Source: Hoyosella subflava DQS3-9A1 (GTDB lineage: Bacteria; Actinomycetota; Actinomycetes; Mycobacteriales; Mycobacteriaceae). From it: a stretch of 64,000 nt of DNA. The stretch is from assembly GCF_000214175.1 (NCBI RefSeq), contig NC_015564.1, forward strand, positions 2,914,001 through 2,978,000. The letters are read 5' to 3'. A program made the translations under genes and the position numbers. Positions 25,759 through 34,204 of this stretch are shown piece by piece (positions within the stretch are counted from its first letter, which is position 1; the number at the start of each line of letters is the position of its first letter). The notes beneath the pieces are model-generated. The model did not search any database and was not told the DNA's origin. It worked only from the letters and a program-made list of their open reading frames with translations.

Positions 25759-26496
25759 ATGTCTCTCACTGCCCTGTACACCAAGCGCCAACTCATCGAA
25801 ACCGCGCGGACACCCGTCTCATTCCTCGCAATCACGCTGACACCGATCGCTGTGATGGTGTTCTTCATCGTCCCGTTTCTGTCCGACGACCCCGCGGCCA
25901 TGACGGGTGCGACCGCGACGATGGTGGTGTTCGCTGTGCTGCTCGGCTGCGTCGGGCACTTCTCGTTCACCGTGTCCGCACTCCGCGAATCGCCGTGGGG
26001 CGCCTACATGCGCACATTGCCGGGCGGACTCGGCCCTCAGTTCATGAGCAACATTCTCACCGGACTCGCCGTCGTGCTCGCAGGGGTCATTCCTATCGTC
26101 CTCGTGGCAGCCCTTTTCACGGAGGCCACGGCACCGTTGAGCCGCGTTCTTCTCGCAACCCTCGCACTGCTGCCTGTGATTGTGTCGTTCACGATCATGG
26201 GCATTGCGATCGGCTACAACCTGTCCGCGCGGGCCACGATGATCACGAACAGCATCATTTTCATCCCTCTCGCTGTGGCGGGCGGAATGTTCTTCGACGC
26301 CAACGACACTCCAGCGCTAGTTGAGACGATCGCGCCGTATGTCCCAACGCGTGGCGCGACCGATCTTGTTGTCGGCGCGCTGACAGACTATTCACCGAGC
26401 CCGCTGGCCCTGGCGATGCTCGCCTTCTGGACGGCCGTGCTCGCGGTTGCAGCGGTATGGGGCTATCAGCGTGACGAAGGCAGGCGATTCCAGTAG
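25759..26496 (+). CDS. ABC-2 type permease
   Basis: A 245-aa membrane protein with six predicted transmembrane segments, the usual size for an ABC-2 permease. Hydrophobic blocks include VSFLAITLTPIAVMVFFIVPFL, TATMVVFAVLLGCVGHFSF, ILTGLAVVLAGVIPIVLVAAL, LLATLALLPVIVSFTIMGIAI and LALAMLAFWTAVLAVAAVW. It forms the channel for the ATPase encoded upstream. It is convergent with the DUF559 gene, with only 7 bases between the stops. Confidence 0.88.
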   Translation: MSLTALYTKRQLIETARTPVSFLAITLTPIAVMVFFIVPFLSDDPAAMTGATATMVVFAVLLGCVGHFSFTVSALRESPWGAYMRTLPGGLGPQFMSNILTGLAVVLAGVIPIVLVAALFTEATAPLSRVLLATLALLPVIVSFTIMGIAIGYNLSARATMITNSIIFIPLAVAGGMFFDANDTPALVETIAPYVPTRGATDLVVGALTDYSPSPLALAMLAFWTAVLAVAAVWGYQRDEGRRFQ

Positions 26497-26503
26497 GCAC
26501 ATT

Positions 26504-27343
26504 TCAGGCGGCATCTACGCGGGACGCGTCGTGCAACGTCTCTTCGATGTGGCGAATCAGCAGCTCTGGCCTTCGCAGGTGCTCATTGACAACTCGTATG
26601 ACACGCCACCCTGCGCGCAGGTAGGCATTCGCGCGCAGGACATCTTTGCGGGCCTGTTTCGGGTCCTCGAAGTGATGTGCCCCGTCGTATTCGACAGCGA
26701 CCTTCCATTGCGGCCAGGCCAGGTCAGCACGCGCGATGAACCGCCCCGCCGCGTCACGCACAGTGTGCTGACTTACCGGCCGTGGCAGGCCTGCCCGGAC
26801 GATCAGAAGGCGGAGGCGTGTCTCGCGGGGAGACTCTGCACCGGGATCCGCGAGTAGCAGAACTTCACGCAGCGCAGTGATTCCACGGCTGCCGCGCTTG
26901 CGTTCCGCGTACTCAGCGAGCATGCCAGGAGTGAGTGGTGTGGCCTGGTACAGCGCATCAATCAGCGCCACAGCATGATCGGGTTCGCGGCGCCGCGCGA
27001 TATCGAATGCCGTGCGCGCCGGTGTGGTGAGCCGCATCCCATGTTTGCTCATCACCTCGTGCTCCTCGAGCCGGTCACGGTGGATGACCAGGCCGCGGAC
27101 CTGCGCAGCCTTCCGGGTGACGATTTCAGCCGACTGGTCGGGCAGATATCTGACGTTGTGCACAGCAGCTGCGGAAACACCGGAAAGGACACACTCCCCT
27201 GCCGCCCACACCCATGCTGCACGCGCTTTCACGAGTGGCGTCAACTCGGCGGCGCGCTCGATGTAGACGCCTCGCACAACACGCTGGTATCCGCGCAACT
27301 GGCCGCGTGTGAGTCCACGCTGCGCTGGTGTGAATGGGTGCAC
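26504..27343 (-). CDS. DUF559 (Vsr-like endonuclease fold) protein, full length
   Basis: About 279 aa from GTG at 27343, or longer from GTG 27379 or the start at 27472. N-terminal region: AbiEi-like winged helix (VHPFTPAQRGLTRGQLRGYQRVVRGVYI). Middle: LSGVSAAAVHNVRYLP and a TPARTAFDIARRREPDHAV segment. C-terminal DUF559 domain: GRFIARADLAWPQWKVAVEYDGAHHFEDPKQARKD, with the D, E-Y-D-G and K residues expected for a PD-(D/E)XK/Vsr nuclease fold. The biological role of these proteins is not established. A palindromic element overlaps the proposed 5' end. A shorter paralog lies at 51967-52665. Confidence 0.82.
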   Translation of the reverse strand: MHPFTPAQRGLTRGQLRGYQRVVRGVYIERAAELTPLVKARAAWVWAAGECVLSGVSAAAVHNVRYLPDQSAEIVTRKAAQVRGLVIHRDRLEEHEVMSKHGMRLTTPARTAFDIARRREPDHAVALIDALYQATPLTPGMLAEYAERKRGSRGITALREVLLLADPGAESPRETRLRLLIVRAGLPRPVSQHTVRDAAGRFIARADLAWPQWKVAVEYDGAHHFEDPKQARKDVLRANAYLRAGWRVIRVVNEHLRRPELLIRHIEETLHDASRVDAA

Positions 27344-27378
27344 GCCTAACCAGACGCACGGCACGGCGGTGCGGATCA

Positions 27379-27435
27379 CATGTGCAGAGAAAATCACAGG
27401 ATCTGGCGATTCGGGCGTGCGCTTCTCTGCACGTG
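27379..27435. repeat. 57-bp palindromic element B, 5' of DUF559 gene
   Basis: Left arm CATGTGCAGAGAAAATCAC (27379-27397) pairs with right arm GTGCGCTTCTCTGCACGTG (27417-27435) at 15 of 19 positions, around a 19-nt loop. It sits directly upstream of the proposed GTG start of the DUF559 gene and ends 19 bases before the PadR operator. It may be a repeat insertion, a hairpin in the DUF559 leader, or both. Confidence 0.7.
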
Positions 27436-27450
27436 CCGAACACATGATGC

Positions 27451-27487
27451 TAGACAATAATGTGTGACACACAGTATTGTGTTAGGC
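27451..27487 (+). promoter_or_regulatory. PadR promoter overlain by a 27-bp palindrome
   Basis: TAGACA (27451-27456), an 18-base spacer and TATTGT (27475-27480), with the ATG 8 bases after the -10, so probably leaderless. A near-perfect palindrome spans 27454-27480, with outer arms ACAATA and TATTGT and inner TGTGTG and CACACA. It covers the promoter and is a likely autoregulatory PadR operator. Confidence 0.72.
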
Positions 27488-27829
27488 ATGACGAGGGACG
27501 AAGTGCTACCGGGGCACATACAAGAGTTACGCCGAGGCACCGTCGTACTAGCTTGCTTGGCAACGCTTTCAGAGCCGCGCTACGGCTACGCACTGCTCGA
27601 ATCGCTGAGCTCAGCAGGCTTCAGTGTCGATGGCAACACTCTCTACCCGCTGCTGCGACGCCTCGAGAAGCAGGGTCTGCTCGAAAGCGAGTGGAACACC
27701 GACGAGCCGCGGCCACGCAAGTTCTATCGCGTCAGCGCACTGGGCACGGCCATCCTCAACGACCTGATCGACGAGTGGCGGACCCTCAACACATCGATCG
27801 AATCACTTTCACGGGGAGGAACAGAATGA
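27488..27829 (+). CDS. PadR-family regulator
   Basis: A 113-aa PadR winged-helix protein: IQELRRGTVVLACLATLSEPRYGYALLESLSSAGFSVDGNTLYPLLRRLEKQGLLESEW, then PRKFYRVSALG. The ATG at 27488 is preferred to GTG 27464 because the latter lies inside the operator palindrome and the promoter predicts a leaderless start at 27487-27488. Its stop overlaps the start of the membrane protein gene (ATGA). PadR-HAAS pairs are commonly co-transcribed; PadR would repress the pair. Confidence 0.88.
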   Translation: MTRDEVLPGHIQELRRGTVVLACLATLSEPRYGYALLESLSSAGFSVDGNTLYPLLRRLEKQGLLESEWNTDEPRPRKFYRVSALGTAILNDLIDEWRTLNTSIESLSRGGTE

Positions 27830-28785
27830 CCACCTTGACCGAACGCTACGTGTGGGACGTCGCACGGCGCCTTCCGGAAAAGCAGCGCGGAGACATCGCC
27901 GCAGAACTCACCGTGACGATCACTGACATGGTGGACGCACGCACGGACGCCGGCCAGCCGCGTACTGACGCTGAGCGCGCGGTGCTGATCGAACTCGGCG
28001 AACCACGCGCCCTCGCCGGCAGATACCGTGACCGGCCGCAGTACTTGATCGGGCCCGAGATCTTCCCTGACTATCTAAGACTGATCCAGCTGCTCACCTC
28101 GATCGTCCTACCCGTAATTGCCGTCGTGATACTTGCGGTCAAACTGGTCGAGGATGAACCGATCGGCGGTGCGCTGGGTTCAGCGATCGGCGTTACCATC
28201 GAGGTCGCGATCCACCTCGTGTTCTGGGTGACGCTGGTCTTCGCGATCATTGAACGATCCGGAAACCAGAAGGACGTCGTAGCGCACGAAGAATGGGACC
28301 CTGATTCCCTGCCAGCAGGCACCGGCGCAACGACGATATCCAAGGGTGAAACAGTCACCGGGATGGTGTTCGTCGTAATCGCTATCGGGTTCCTGTTCTG
28401 GCAGCATCTGCGCTCACCCGTTTCCACGCTCGACGACGCGCGCGTACCCCTCCTCAACCCCGAGCTGTGGAACGGCTGGATGCAGGTCATCATTGCCATC
28501 CTCGTCTTGTCACTCGCGATTGAGGTAGCGAAATACGTTCGCGGCCACTGGAACTACCCCATCGCCATCGCGAACACAGCGGTGAACCTGGCGTTCCTCG
28601 CGGTCGTCGGGTGGCTGGCTATCGCCGACGAGTTGATCAACCCGACCCTCCTGGCGACGATCGCGGAACGCGCGCAATGGGACTCCGTACCCACCGTCAA
28701 CCCGTGGCTCATCATTCTCGTCGTCGCTGTGATCGCGATCTGGGACAGCGCAGACGGCCTGCGCAAGGCAAGCGCTGCTACGTAG
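27826..28785 (+). CDS. HAAS-domain membrane protein
   Basis: A 319-aa protein. The first 75 residues (TERYVWDVARRLPEKQRGDIAAELTVTITDMV, then AVLIELGEPRALAGRYRDRPQYLIGP) form a HAAS-type helical domain, often paired with PadR regulators. About seven transmembrane segments follow. The start overlaps the padR stop by ATGA and has GGGGAGGA upstream. The probable role is an envelope-stress or membrane signalling partner of PadR. An in-frame upstream extension to 27460 is rejected. Confidence 0.85.
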   Translation: MTTLTERYVWDVARRLPEKQRGDIAAELTVTITDMVDARTDAGQPRTDAERAVLIELGEPRALAGRYRDRPQYLIGPEIFPDYLRLIQLLTSIVLPVIAVVILAVKLVEDEPIGGALGSAIGVTIEVAIHLVFWVTLVFAIIERSGNQKDVVAHEEWDPDSLPAGTGATTISKGETVTGMVFVVIAIGFLFWQHLRSPVSTLDDARVPLLNPELWNGWMQVIIAILVLSLAIEVAKYVRGHWNYPIAIANTAVNLAFLAVVGWLAIADELINPTLLATIAERAQWDSVPTVNPWLIILVVAVIAIWDSADGLRKASAAT

Positions 28786-28823
28786 TCTCGCCTCGGAAGA
28801 GATAACGTCGCACAATTGACAGC

Positions 28824-30860
28824 GTGACCGCACACCCTTCTGAGGCCGCGACCATCGCGGATCGGCTGCGAGCGGCGCGCCGCGCCCGATTCGTCGGCCG
28901 GCGCGGTGAGCTCGAATTGTTCCGGGCAGCGCTCGACTCCGATTCACCGCCGTTTGCGGTCCTGTACCTCTACGGCCCAGGCGGTATCGGCAAATCGGCG
29001 CTGCTCGATCAATTCCAGGAAATCTCGCTGTCGTACCGGCGCCGCGTCATCGCTCTCGATGCCCGCAATCTCGATCCGTCGCCGGCCGCCTTCCTTGATG
29101 CTCTTGGCGGTGAACTTCCCTCCGAGCCAGCCGTCCTGCTGCTCGACACATACGAGGTGCTCGCACCTTTGGATGTGTGGCTGCGCGGCGAGTTCCTGCC
29201 CTCGCTGCCGAGCGACGTCACCGTGGTGATAGCGGGCCGGAATCCACCCTCCCCAGAGTGGCTTGCTGACCCTGGATGGCAGGACCTTCTGCGCGTGGTG
29301 TCGCTCCGCAATCTCGCGCCAGAAGACACACGCACGTTCCTTGCTGCAGCAGGTGTTGCTGCGGCACGCCATGACGTCGCACTCCAGCTCACCCATGGCC
29401 ATCCACTGTCTCTCGCGCTGATGACTGAGGTGCTGCGGGCTGAGCACTTAGCGGACAGTGACCTCGCGCTAGCACCGAACATCGTCGCCGCGCTGCTGCA
29501 CCGATTTGTGGATGCGGTGCCCTCCCTGCTTCACAGGTCCGCAGTGGAAGTGTGTTCCCTCGCGCAGTACACGACGGAGGCTTTGCTGCGCGATGTCCTT
29601 CCCGGTGATGACGTGCCCGACCTGTTCACCTGGCTGCGTGCGGTGTCGTTCGTCGAAGAAGGACCGTGGGGCGTTTTCCCGCACGACGCAGCACGTGACG
29701 CGCTCGACGCGGACCTTCGCTGGCGTGACGAAAACAGATACGTCGAGCTGCACGATAAAGTTCGTGAGCACGTCCTGCGAACAATCGCCGCGACCACGGG
29801 CCGCACCCAGCTGCGACATGTTCATGCGCTGGCATACCTGCACCGGCGCAACCGTGCAGTAAGCGGCTTCTGGGATTGGGCGACATTCGGCCAGGCGTAC
29901 ACCGACGAACTGTCCCCCTCCGACCACGCGGCCATCATCGCGATGACCGAACAGCATCAGGGGCCAGAACAGGCTGACTATGTGCGGTTCTGGCTCGAAC
30001 ATCAGCCTTCCGCGTTCATAGTGTTTCGCGCCGGCGAGCCCGGACCTATCGGCTTCGCCTGCCGCCTCGAACTGCACGGAATGGACCCAGCTGAACGTGA
30101 TGCGGACCCCGGCACCCGCGCGATGTGGCGCTACGTGGTGCAGACCGCGCCTCCGCTGCCCGGTGAAACCGTCTACGCGGCGAGGTTCCTGATAGATGCC
30201 ATCCACAATCAGGAACCATCAATGTCGCAGAACCTCATCAGTGTGCGACACACCCAGGAACTCCTCCGCGCGACGTCGCCAGCATGGGATCTCATCGGTG
30301 CCTATGCCGACGGCGAGCGCTGGGCGCCGCTCTTCGACTACCTGGACTTCCACCGTGCAACCGCCGCTGAGTACGACGTAGGCGGCGCCCATTACTCCGT
30401 GTTTGCGCACGACTGGCGCCGCAAGAACATCAGCGACTGGCTAGACATGATGGGCAGACGTGAGGTTGGAGAGGACATCACGCCACCCACTGCTCCGGTA
30501 CCGGAAGTTGCCCTGTCGCAGCCCGACTTCGAGCACGCAGTGCGCGATGCGCTGAAACATTTCCGCGATCCGGCGCGCCTTGCCCGCAACCCGCTGGCAA
30601 CGTCGCGCCTCACCCGCGGAGCAGCACACCCGGTTGCCGAGCTCCAGCGGCAGATCACCGCGGCCGCCGAAAGCCTGGGTGAAGACCCGCGCAGCGAGAA
30701 GCTCTATCGCGTGATCAACCGCACGTACCTCCACCCGGCAGTGACGCAGGAGAAAGCCGCGGAAGTGCTCGGCCTTCCGTTCTCGACCTATCGCCGTCAC
30801 TTGACGCGCGGTGTGGAGCGGATCGCCGCTGATCTCTGGCACCGCGAGCTCTACGGTTAG
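28824..30860 (+). CDS. STAND/AAA ATPase with C-terminal HTH
   Basis: A 678-aa protein. N-terminal ATPase: FVGRRGELELFRAAL, P-loop LYGPGGIGKSALL (about residues 51-61), a Walker B-like LLLDTYEVL, then a helical STAND-type arm to about residue 330. The middle part (about 330-560) includes a GNAT-like segment (ERDADPGTRAMWRYVVQ). The C-terminal 90 residues end in LHPAVTQEKAAEVLGLPFSTYRRHLTRGVERIAADL, a sigma-70 region 4-like HTH. GTG at 28824 is the start, 38 bases after the membrane gene. It is likely an ATP-dependent transcription regulator. Target unknown. Confidence 0.82.
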   Translation: MTAHPSEAATIADRLRAARRARFVGRRGELELFRAALDSDSPPFAVLYLYGPGGIGKSALLDQFQEISLSYRRRVIALDARNLDPSPAAFLDALGGELPSEPAVLLLDTYEVLAPLDVWLRGEFLPSLPSDVTVVIAGRNPPSPEWLADPGWQDLLRVVSLRNLAPEDTRTFLAAAGVAAARHDVALQLTHGHPLSLALMTEVLRAEHLADSDLALAPNIVAALLHRFVDAVPSLLHRSAVEVCSLAQYTTEALLRDVLPGDDVPDLFTWLRAVSFVEEGPWGVFPHDAARDALDADLRWRDENRYVELHDKVREHVLRTIAATTGRTQLRHVHALAYLHRRNRAVSGFWDWATFGQAYTDELSPSDHAAIIAMTEQHQGPEQADYVRFWLEHQPSAFIVFRAGEPGPIGFACRLELHGMDPAERDADPGTRAMWRYVVQTAPPLPGETVYAARFLIDAIHNQEPSMSQNLISVRHTQELLRATSPAWDLIGAYADGERWAPLFDYLDFHRATAAEYDVGGAHYSVFAHDWRRKNISDWLDMMGRREVGEDITPPTAPVPEVALSQPDFEHAVRDALKHFRDPARLARNPLATSRLTRGAAHPVAELQRQITAAAESLGEDPRSEKLYRVINRTYLHPAVTQEKAAEVLGLPFSTYRRHLTRGVERIAADLWHRELYG

Positions 30861-30943
30861 GCGCCAGATCGAGCAATAAATGGCCTGGATAGTGAACAGT
30901 TCCCGGCGGTATCGTCACTCTATCCCGATTTGAGGAGGCAGCG

Positions 30944-32344
30944 ATGTCACTGTCCACCACCAGCCACGAACACGCCATTGTTCTCGGCGCCAGCATGGCA
31001 GGACTGCTTGCTGCGCGTGTGCTGTCGGAGACCTTTGAACGGGTGACGATTCTCGAACGCGACGCCCTGCCCACCGCAGCGGAACCGCGTCTCGGGGTTC
31101 CGCAAAGCCGGCAAGCTCATCTGCTGCTGCCGGGTGGCGCTCAGGTCATCGAGTCACTGTTCCCTGGCTTCCTGTCCGATCTCAAGGCGATGAATGTCCC
31201 TGTGCTCCGCACCTGCCGCGAGATCAAATTCATCGTTGGCGGCCACACGTTGAGTCAGGAAGGCGTCATCGAGGACCCGACCTATCAGCCGTCCCGGCCA
31301 CTGCTAGAGCGTCAGCTCCGCGCCCGGCTAGAGCGTCTACCGAACGTGGCCCTGATCGATCGCTGCGACGTCGTCGGATTGCACACCACACCGAACGGAC
31401 GCATACCTCGCGTGACCGGGGTGAACGTCGTGCAGCGGCGGTCCGGCAGCGCGGCCGAGGTACGTGCGGCGGACCTCGTTGTCGACGCAACCGGACGCCG
31501 CAGCCGGGTACCCGAGTGGATCAGCGCACTCGGGTGCACGCCTCCAGCGAAGAGCGAGCTTCGGGTCGACCTGAAGTACGTGAGCCAGACGCTACGGTTG
31601 CAGGAAGGTGCCCTCGGCGAGTTGCAGCTCTATTTACACGGCCCGGTACCGGGCAACCCCAGAGGGATGGTGCTGATCAGGCAAGAAAACGATCACTGGA
31701 AGCTGCTTGTCTTCGGGTACGGAACACACCGCCCCTCAGCCGATCCATTGCGGCATAGGGAATTCGTTGCGCATGTCGCGCCGCCTGAGGTGTTGCGCGC
31801 GATCCAGCAGGCGGAGGCGCTGGACGCGCCGGTCGGTCACGGATTCCCGTCGAATCTGCGCCGCCACTATGAGAAGCTCACCGACTTCCCCACGGGGCTG
31901 CTCGTGATCGGCGACGCAGCGTGCAGCTTCAATCCGCTGTACGCCCAGGGCATGTCGGTCGCTGCGCTTCAGGCGATGGCGCTGCGAAAGAGCCTGGCTG
32001 GGAACCATCGCACCCTCGCCCGCAGGTATTTCCGTGCCGCGGCCAAACCAATCGGCGTCGCGTGGCAGACCGCGATCGGCGGGGATCTGGCGCTGCCGGA
32101 AGTTGAGGGTGAGCGGACACTCGCCACCCGCCTGGCGGAACGGTACGTCTCGCGGATTCAGGCCGCCGCCGAAACCGATCCCTTCGTCGCGCGTACGTTC
32201 CTGAGGGTATCGGCGTTCATGGAGCCGCCCTCGCGGCTCTTCAGCCCGCGCATGCTGCGACGAGTGCTGCGCCCGCCCACCCAGATCCCGCCGCACGATC
32301 CAAAGATCGGTGACACGTCCACACATGTGACTCACGCACTCTGA
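30944..32344 (+). CDS. FAD-dependent oxidoreductase / hydroxylase
   Basis: A 466-aa flavoprotein. The N-terminal FAD motif is VLGASMAGLLAARVLSETFERVTILERD, and the DAxG region reads ADLVVDATGRRSRVPEW. The second FAD motif GLLVIGDAACSFNPLYAQGMSVAALQA closes the site. This is the geranylgeranyl-reductase/UbiH-like monooxygenase group common in actinobacteria; substrate not predictable. The ATG has GAGGAGG about 8 bases upstream. It stands alone, convergent with the VOC gene (2 bases between stops). Confidence 0.85.
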   Translation: MSLSTTSHEHAIVLGASMAGLLAARVLSETFERVTILERDALPTAAEPRLGVPQSRQAHLLLPGGAQVIESLFPGFLSDLKAMNVPVLRTCREIKFIVGGHTLSQEGVIEDPTYQPSRPLLERQLRARLERLPNVALIDRCDVVGLHTTPNGRIPRVTGVNVVQRRSGSAAEVRAADLVVDATGRRSRVPEWISALGCTPPAKSELRVDLKYVSQTLRLQEGALGELQLYLHGPVPGNPRGMVLIRQENDHWKLLVFGYGTHRPSADPLRHREFVAHVAPPEVLRAIQQAEALDAPVGHGFPSNLRRHYEKLTDFPTGLLVIGDAACSFNPLYAQGMSVAALQAMALRKSLAGNHRTLARRYFRAAAKPIGVAWQTAIGGDLALPEVEGERTLATRLAERYVSRIQAAAETDPFVARTFLRVSAFMEPPSRLFSPRMLRRVLRPPTQIPPHDPKIGDTSTHVTHAL

Positions 32345-32346
32345 AT

Positions 32347-32745
32347 TTAGTTTGCGGGCGCCGCGAAGAACTCCAGCGCGTTTCCGTCGGGGTCGCGGAA
32401 GGAGAGCCCGGAGCCATACGGGGCGTCCTTGATCCCTCCATTCTTGACCCCCAACTCATCCAGTTTCACCTTCCATGCTTCGAGCTCGCTGCGGCTCCCG
32501 CAGTGGAAGGACACATGGTCAAGCCCGATGCGAACTTCATCGAATGTGTCTTCTTTCGGGGTGCCTGGATGTTCATGGATTCCGAGCAAGCCGCCGCCGG
32601 GCAATGCCCACACGACGTGATACCAGGGGCCGGTGTCTTCGTCGATGACGGGCTGGGTGCCGAACAAAGCTTGGTACCAGGGGCGGCTGACGTCGCAGCT
32701 CTTCACAGTGAGAGCCACGTGACCTAATGGCGGAAACTCAGACAT
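32347..32745 (-). CDS. VOC/glyoxalase-fold protein
   Basis: A 132-aa single-module VOC protein: LGHVALTVKSCDVSRPWYQALFG, then RIGLDHVSFHCGSRSELEAWKVKLDELGV and SGLSFRDPDGNALEFFA. His in GHVAL and DHVSF and Glu in ALEFF fit the metal sites of the fold. It could be an isomerase, dioxygenase-like or resistance protein; nothing in context decides. ATG has GGGAG upstream. Confidence 0.85.
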   Translation of the reverse strand: MSEFPPLGHVALTVKSCDVSRPWYQALFGTQPVIDEDTGPWYHVVWALPGGGLLGIHEHPGTPKEDTFDEVRIGLDHVSFHCGSRSELEAWKVKLDELGVKNGGIKDAPYGSGLSFRDPDGNALEFFAAPAN

Positions 32746-32817
32746 GGCCGACGCTCCCTTCAGCAGCCCTCCTGCCGGGCGCTGGATCGAATTTTACTCC
32801 CGGATTCCACGGCCAGC

Positions 32818-32829
32818 TATGCTGCGGGC
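32818..32829 (+). promoter_or_regulatory. Probable leaderless -10 of the Nudix gene
   Basis: TATGCT at 32818-32823 is followed by 6 bases and then the GTG start at 32830, the spacing of a leaderless transcript. The -35 is poor. Confidence 0.45.
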
Positions 32830-33318
32830 GTGGCTGAAAGCGCGGGCATTCTGCTGTACCGGATGAGCAGCTCGCTAGAAGTGTTCCTCGCACACATGGG
32901 CGGTCCCTTCTGGGCGCGCAGGACCGAGGGCGCCTGGACGATCCCGAAGGGCGAGTGCATGCCCGGTGAGGACGCGCTCGCGACCGCTCACCGTGAGTTC
33001 GCCGAAGAGATCGGCTCCGCAGCGCCCGATGTTGCGTACTTCAAGCTCGGGTCGTTTCGTTATGCATCGGGCAAGGTAGTGCACGTTTTCGCTGGCGAGG
33101 CGGCTCTATTTGAGGTCGATGCGGTCAGCAGCAACACGTTCGAGCTCGAGTGGCCGCCACGTTCGGGCCGCCGACGGGCATTCCCCGAGATTGACGACGC
33201 CCGCTGGGTTCCGGTGGCGGAAGCCCGCCCACTTCTCGTCGCGGGACAGCGGCCGATGCTCGACGCCCTCGCCGCGACAGTTCGCGAACCGCCCGGCGAG
33301 GCCACACGTGCTGAATAA
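32830..33318 (+). CDS. Nudix hydrolase
   Basis: A 162-aa Nudix protein. The Nudix box GECMPGEDALATAHREFAEEIG fits GX5EX7REUXEEXGU, within a domain beginning AGILLYRMSSSLEVFLAHMGGPFWARR. The ending RWVPVAEARPLLVAGQRPMLDAL is typical of the NTP-pyrophosphohydrolase DR1025-like group. It hydrolyses a nucleoside-diphosphate-linked substrate. The GTG at 32830 follows a probable leaderless promoter. Confidence 0.88.
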   Translation: MAESAGILLYRMSSSLEVFLAHMGGPFWARRTEGAWTIPKGECMPGEDALATAHREFAEEIGSAAPDVAYFKLGSFRYASGKVVHVFAGEAALFEVDAVSSNTFELEWPPRSGRRRAFPEIDDARWVPVAEARPLLVAGQRPMLDALAATVREPPGEATRAE

Positions 33319-33362
33319 CGCACCGCGAAACGCGACGTGGCACGACCATTTCTCGGCACATG
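33305..33362. repeat. 58-bp palindromic element C (degenerate)
   Basis: Left arm CACGTGCTGAATAACGCAC (33305-33323) pairs with GACCATTTCTCGGCACATG (33344-33362) at 12 of 19 positions, with a 20-nt loop. Dimensions match elements A, B and E, and the outer CAYGTGC core is shared. It spans the end of the Nudix gene and the gap before the convergent LmeA-like gene, so it could also terminate transcription. Confidence 0.5.
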
Positions 33363-33392
33363 TGAGGGGCACGCCCACTGCCCCGCCGAACG

Positions 33393-34112
33393 TCAAGGTT
33401 GCGCGTTGTTCAGCTCGCTCAGTGCCAATGATTGCCCGGCGAGATAAACGTCGACACCGTCCGCGGTCACCTCGACGCGTTCCGCCACCAATCCGTCGGG
33501 CAGCACGGCGACTGATTCCTGTGTACCGCTCCGGATGGCGGAGAAGATTTGGTCCGGGATCGGGAAGCCGAGAATCGAGCCACCGTCTGTCTCGGTGACG
33601 ATCTCGCCATTCTGGACGAGCGGTGTGACGAACACCGACGCGGCACCTTCAGCGAGAACCACTTCGATCGCGTTACGGTCCGGACGGGCCACCACGTCAT
33701 CGATCGTCACCACAACGCCTAGTGGGAGCTGGACGCCGCCCCCACCTTGGGCCTCGATCGCCTCGAGGATCGTCTGAGTGGTGACACGCGCCGTGATGTT
33801 CACCTGCTCGGCAACCGGGTTGGCGCGGTCACTGATATCGGTGCCGTCCAGCTTGATGAGCACCGACGAACCGCTCAGGCTGCCCCTCGTGATGGTGTCA
33901 GATTCGATGGTCATCTCACCGACCCGGTCATTGAGGAGGCCAGGTATCAGCGGTTGAGTCCCGAACGAGGTGGAAACGCTGGTCTGCCACGTGTCACTCA
34001 GCGGCTCACTGACTTCCCGGCCGACAAAGTAGCGCGCGAGCGCCTCTCCCACAGCTGCGGCAGCCACAACGACCACCACGAGACCGATGAGAAGTTTGAT
34101 CAGTGTCCGCAT
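33393..34112 (-). CDS. DUF2993/LmeA-like periplasmic lipid-binding protein
   Basis: A 239-aa protein with an N-terminal membrane anchor or signal (LIKLLIGLVVVVVAAAAVGEALARYFV) and a DUF2993 body (VGEMTIESDTITRGSLSGSS, then NITARVTTQTILEAIE). In mycobacteria LmeA of this family binds phospholipid in the periplasm and is needed for mannan elongation of lipomannan. AGAGGA lies 7 bases before the ATG. The family assignment supports a mycolata-type envelope; orthology to LmeA itself is not proven. Confidence 0.82.
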   Translation of the reverse strand: MRTLIKLLIGLVVVVVAAAAVGEALARYFVGREVSEPLSDTWQTSVSTSFGTQPLIPGLLNDRVGEMTIESDTITRGSLSGSSVLIKLDGTDISDRANPVAEQVNITARVTTQTILEAIEAQGGGGVQLPLGVVVTIDDVVARPDRNAIEVVLAEGAASVFVTPLVQNGEIVTETDGGSILGFPIPDQIFSAIRSGTQESVAVLPDGLVAERVEVTADGVDVYLAGQSLALSELNNAQP

Positions 34113-34204
34113 TCCAGTCCTCTCCCTCTCTCCCGCTGGATCGTGCTTCGGGATCGGCCACGACAGTATGCGGCGATTCCCAACCCTTCAAACTTCGCCC
34201 GCGT

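Noticed and set aside
27460-27825. N-terminal extension of the HAAS membrane protein
   Set aside because: Out-of-frame read of padR; ATG 27826 has GGGGAGGA and an ATGA overlap.
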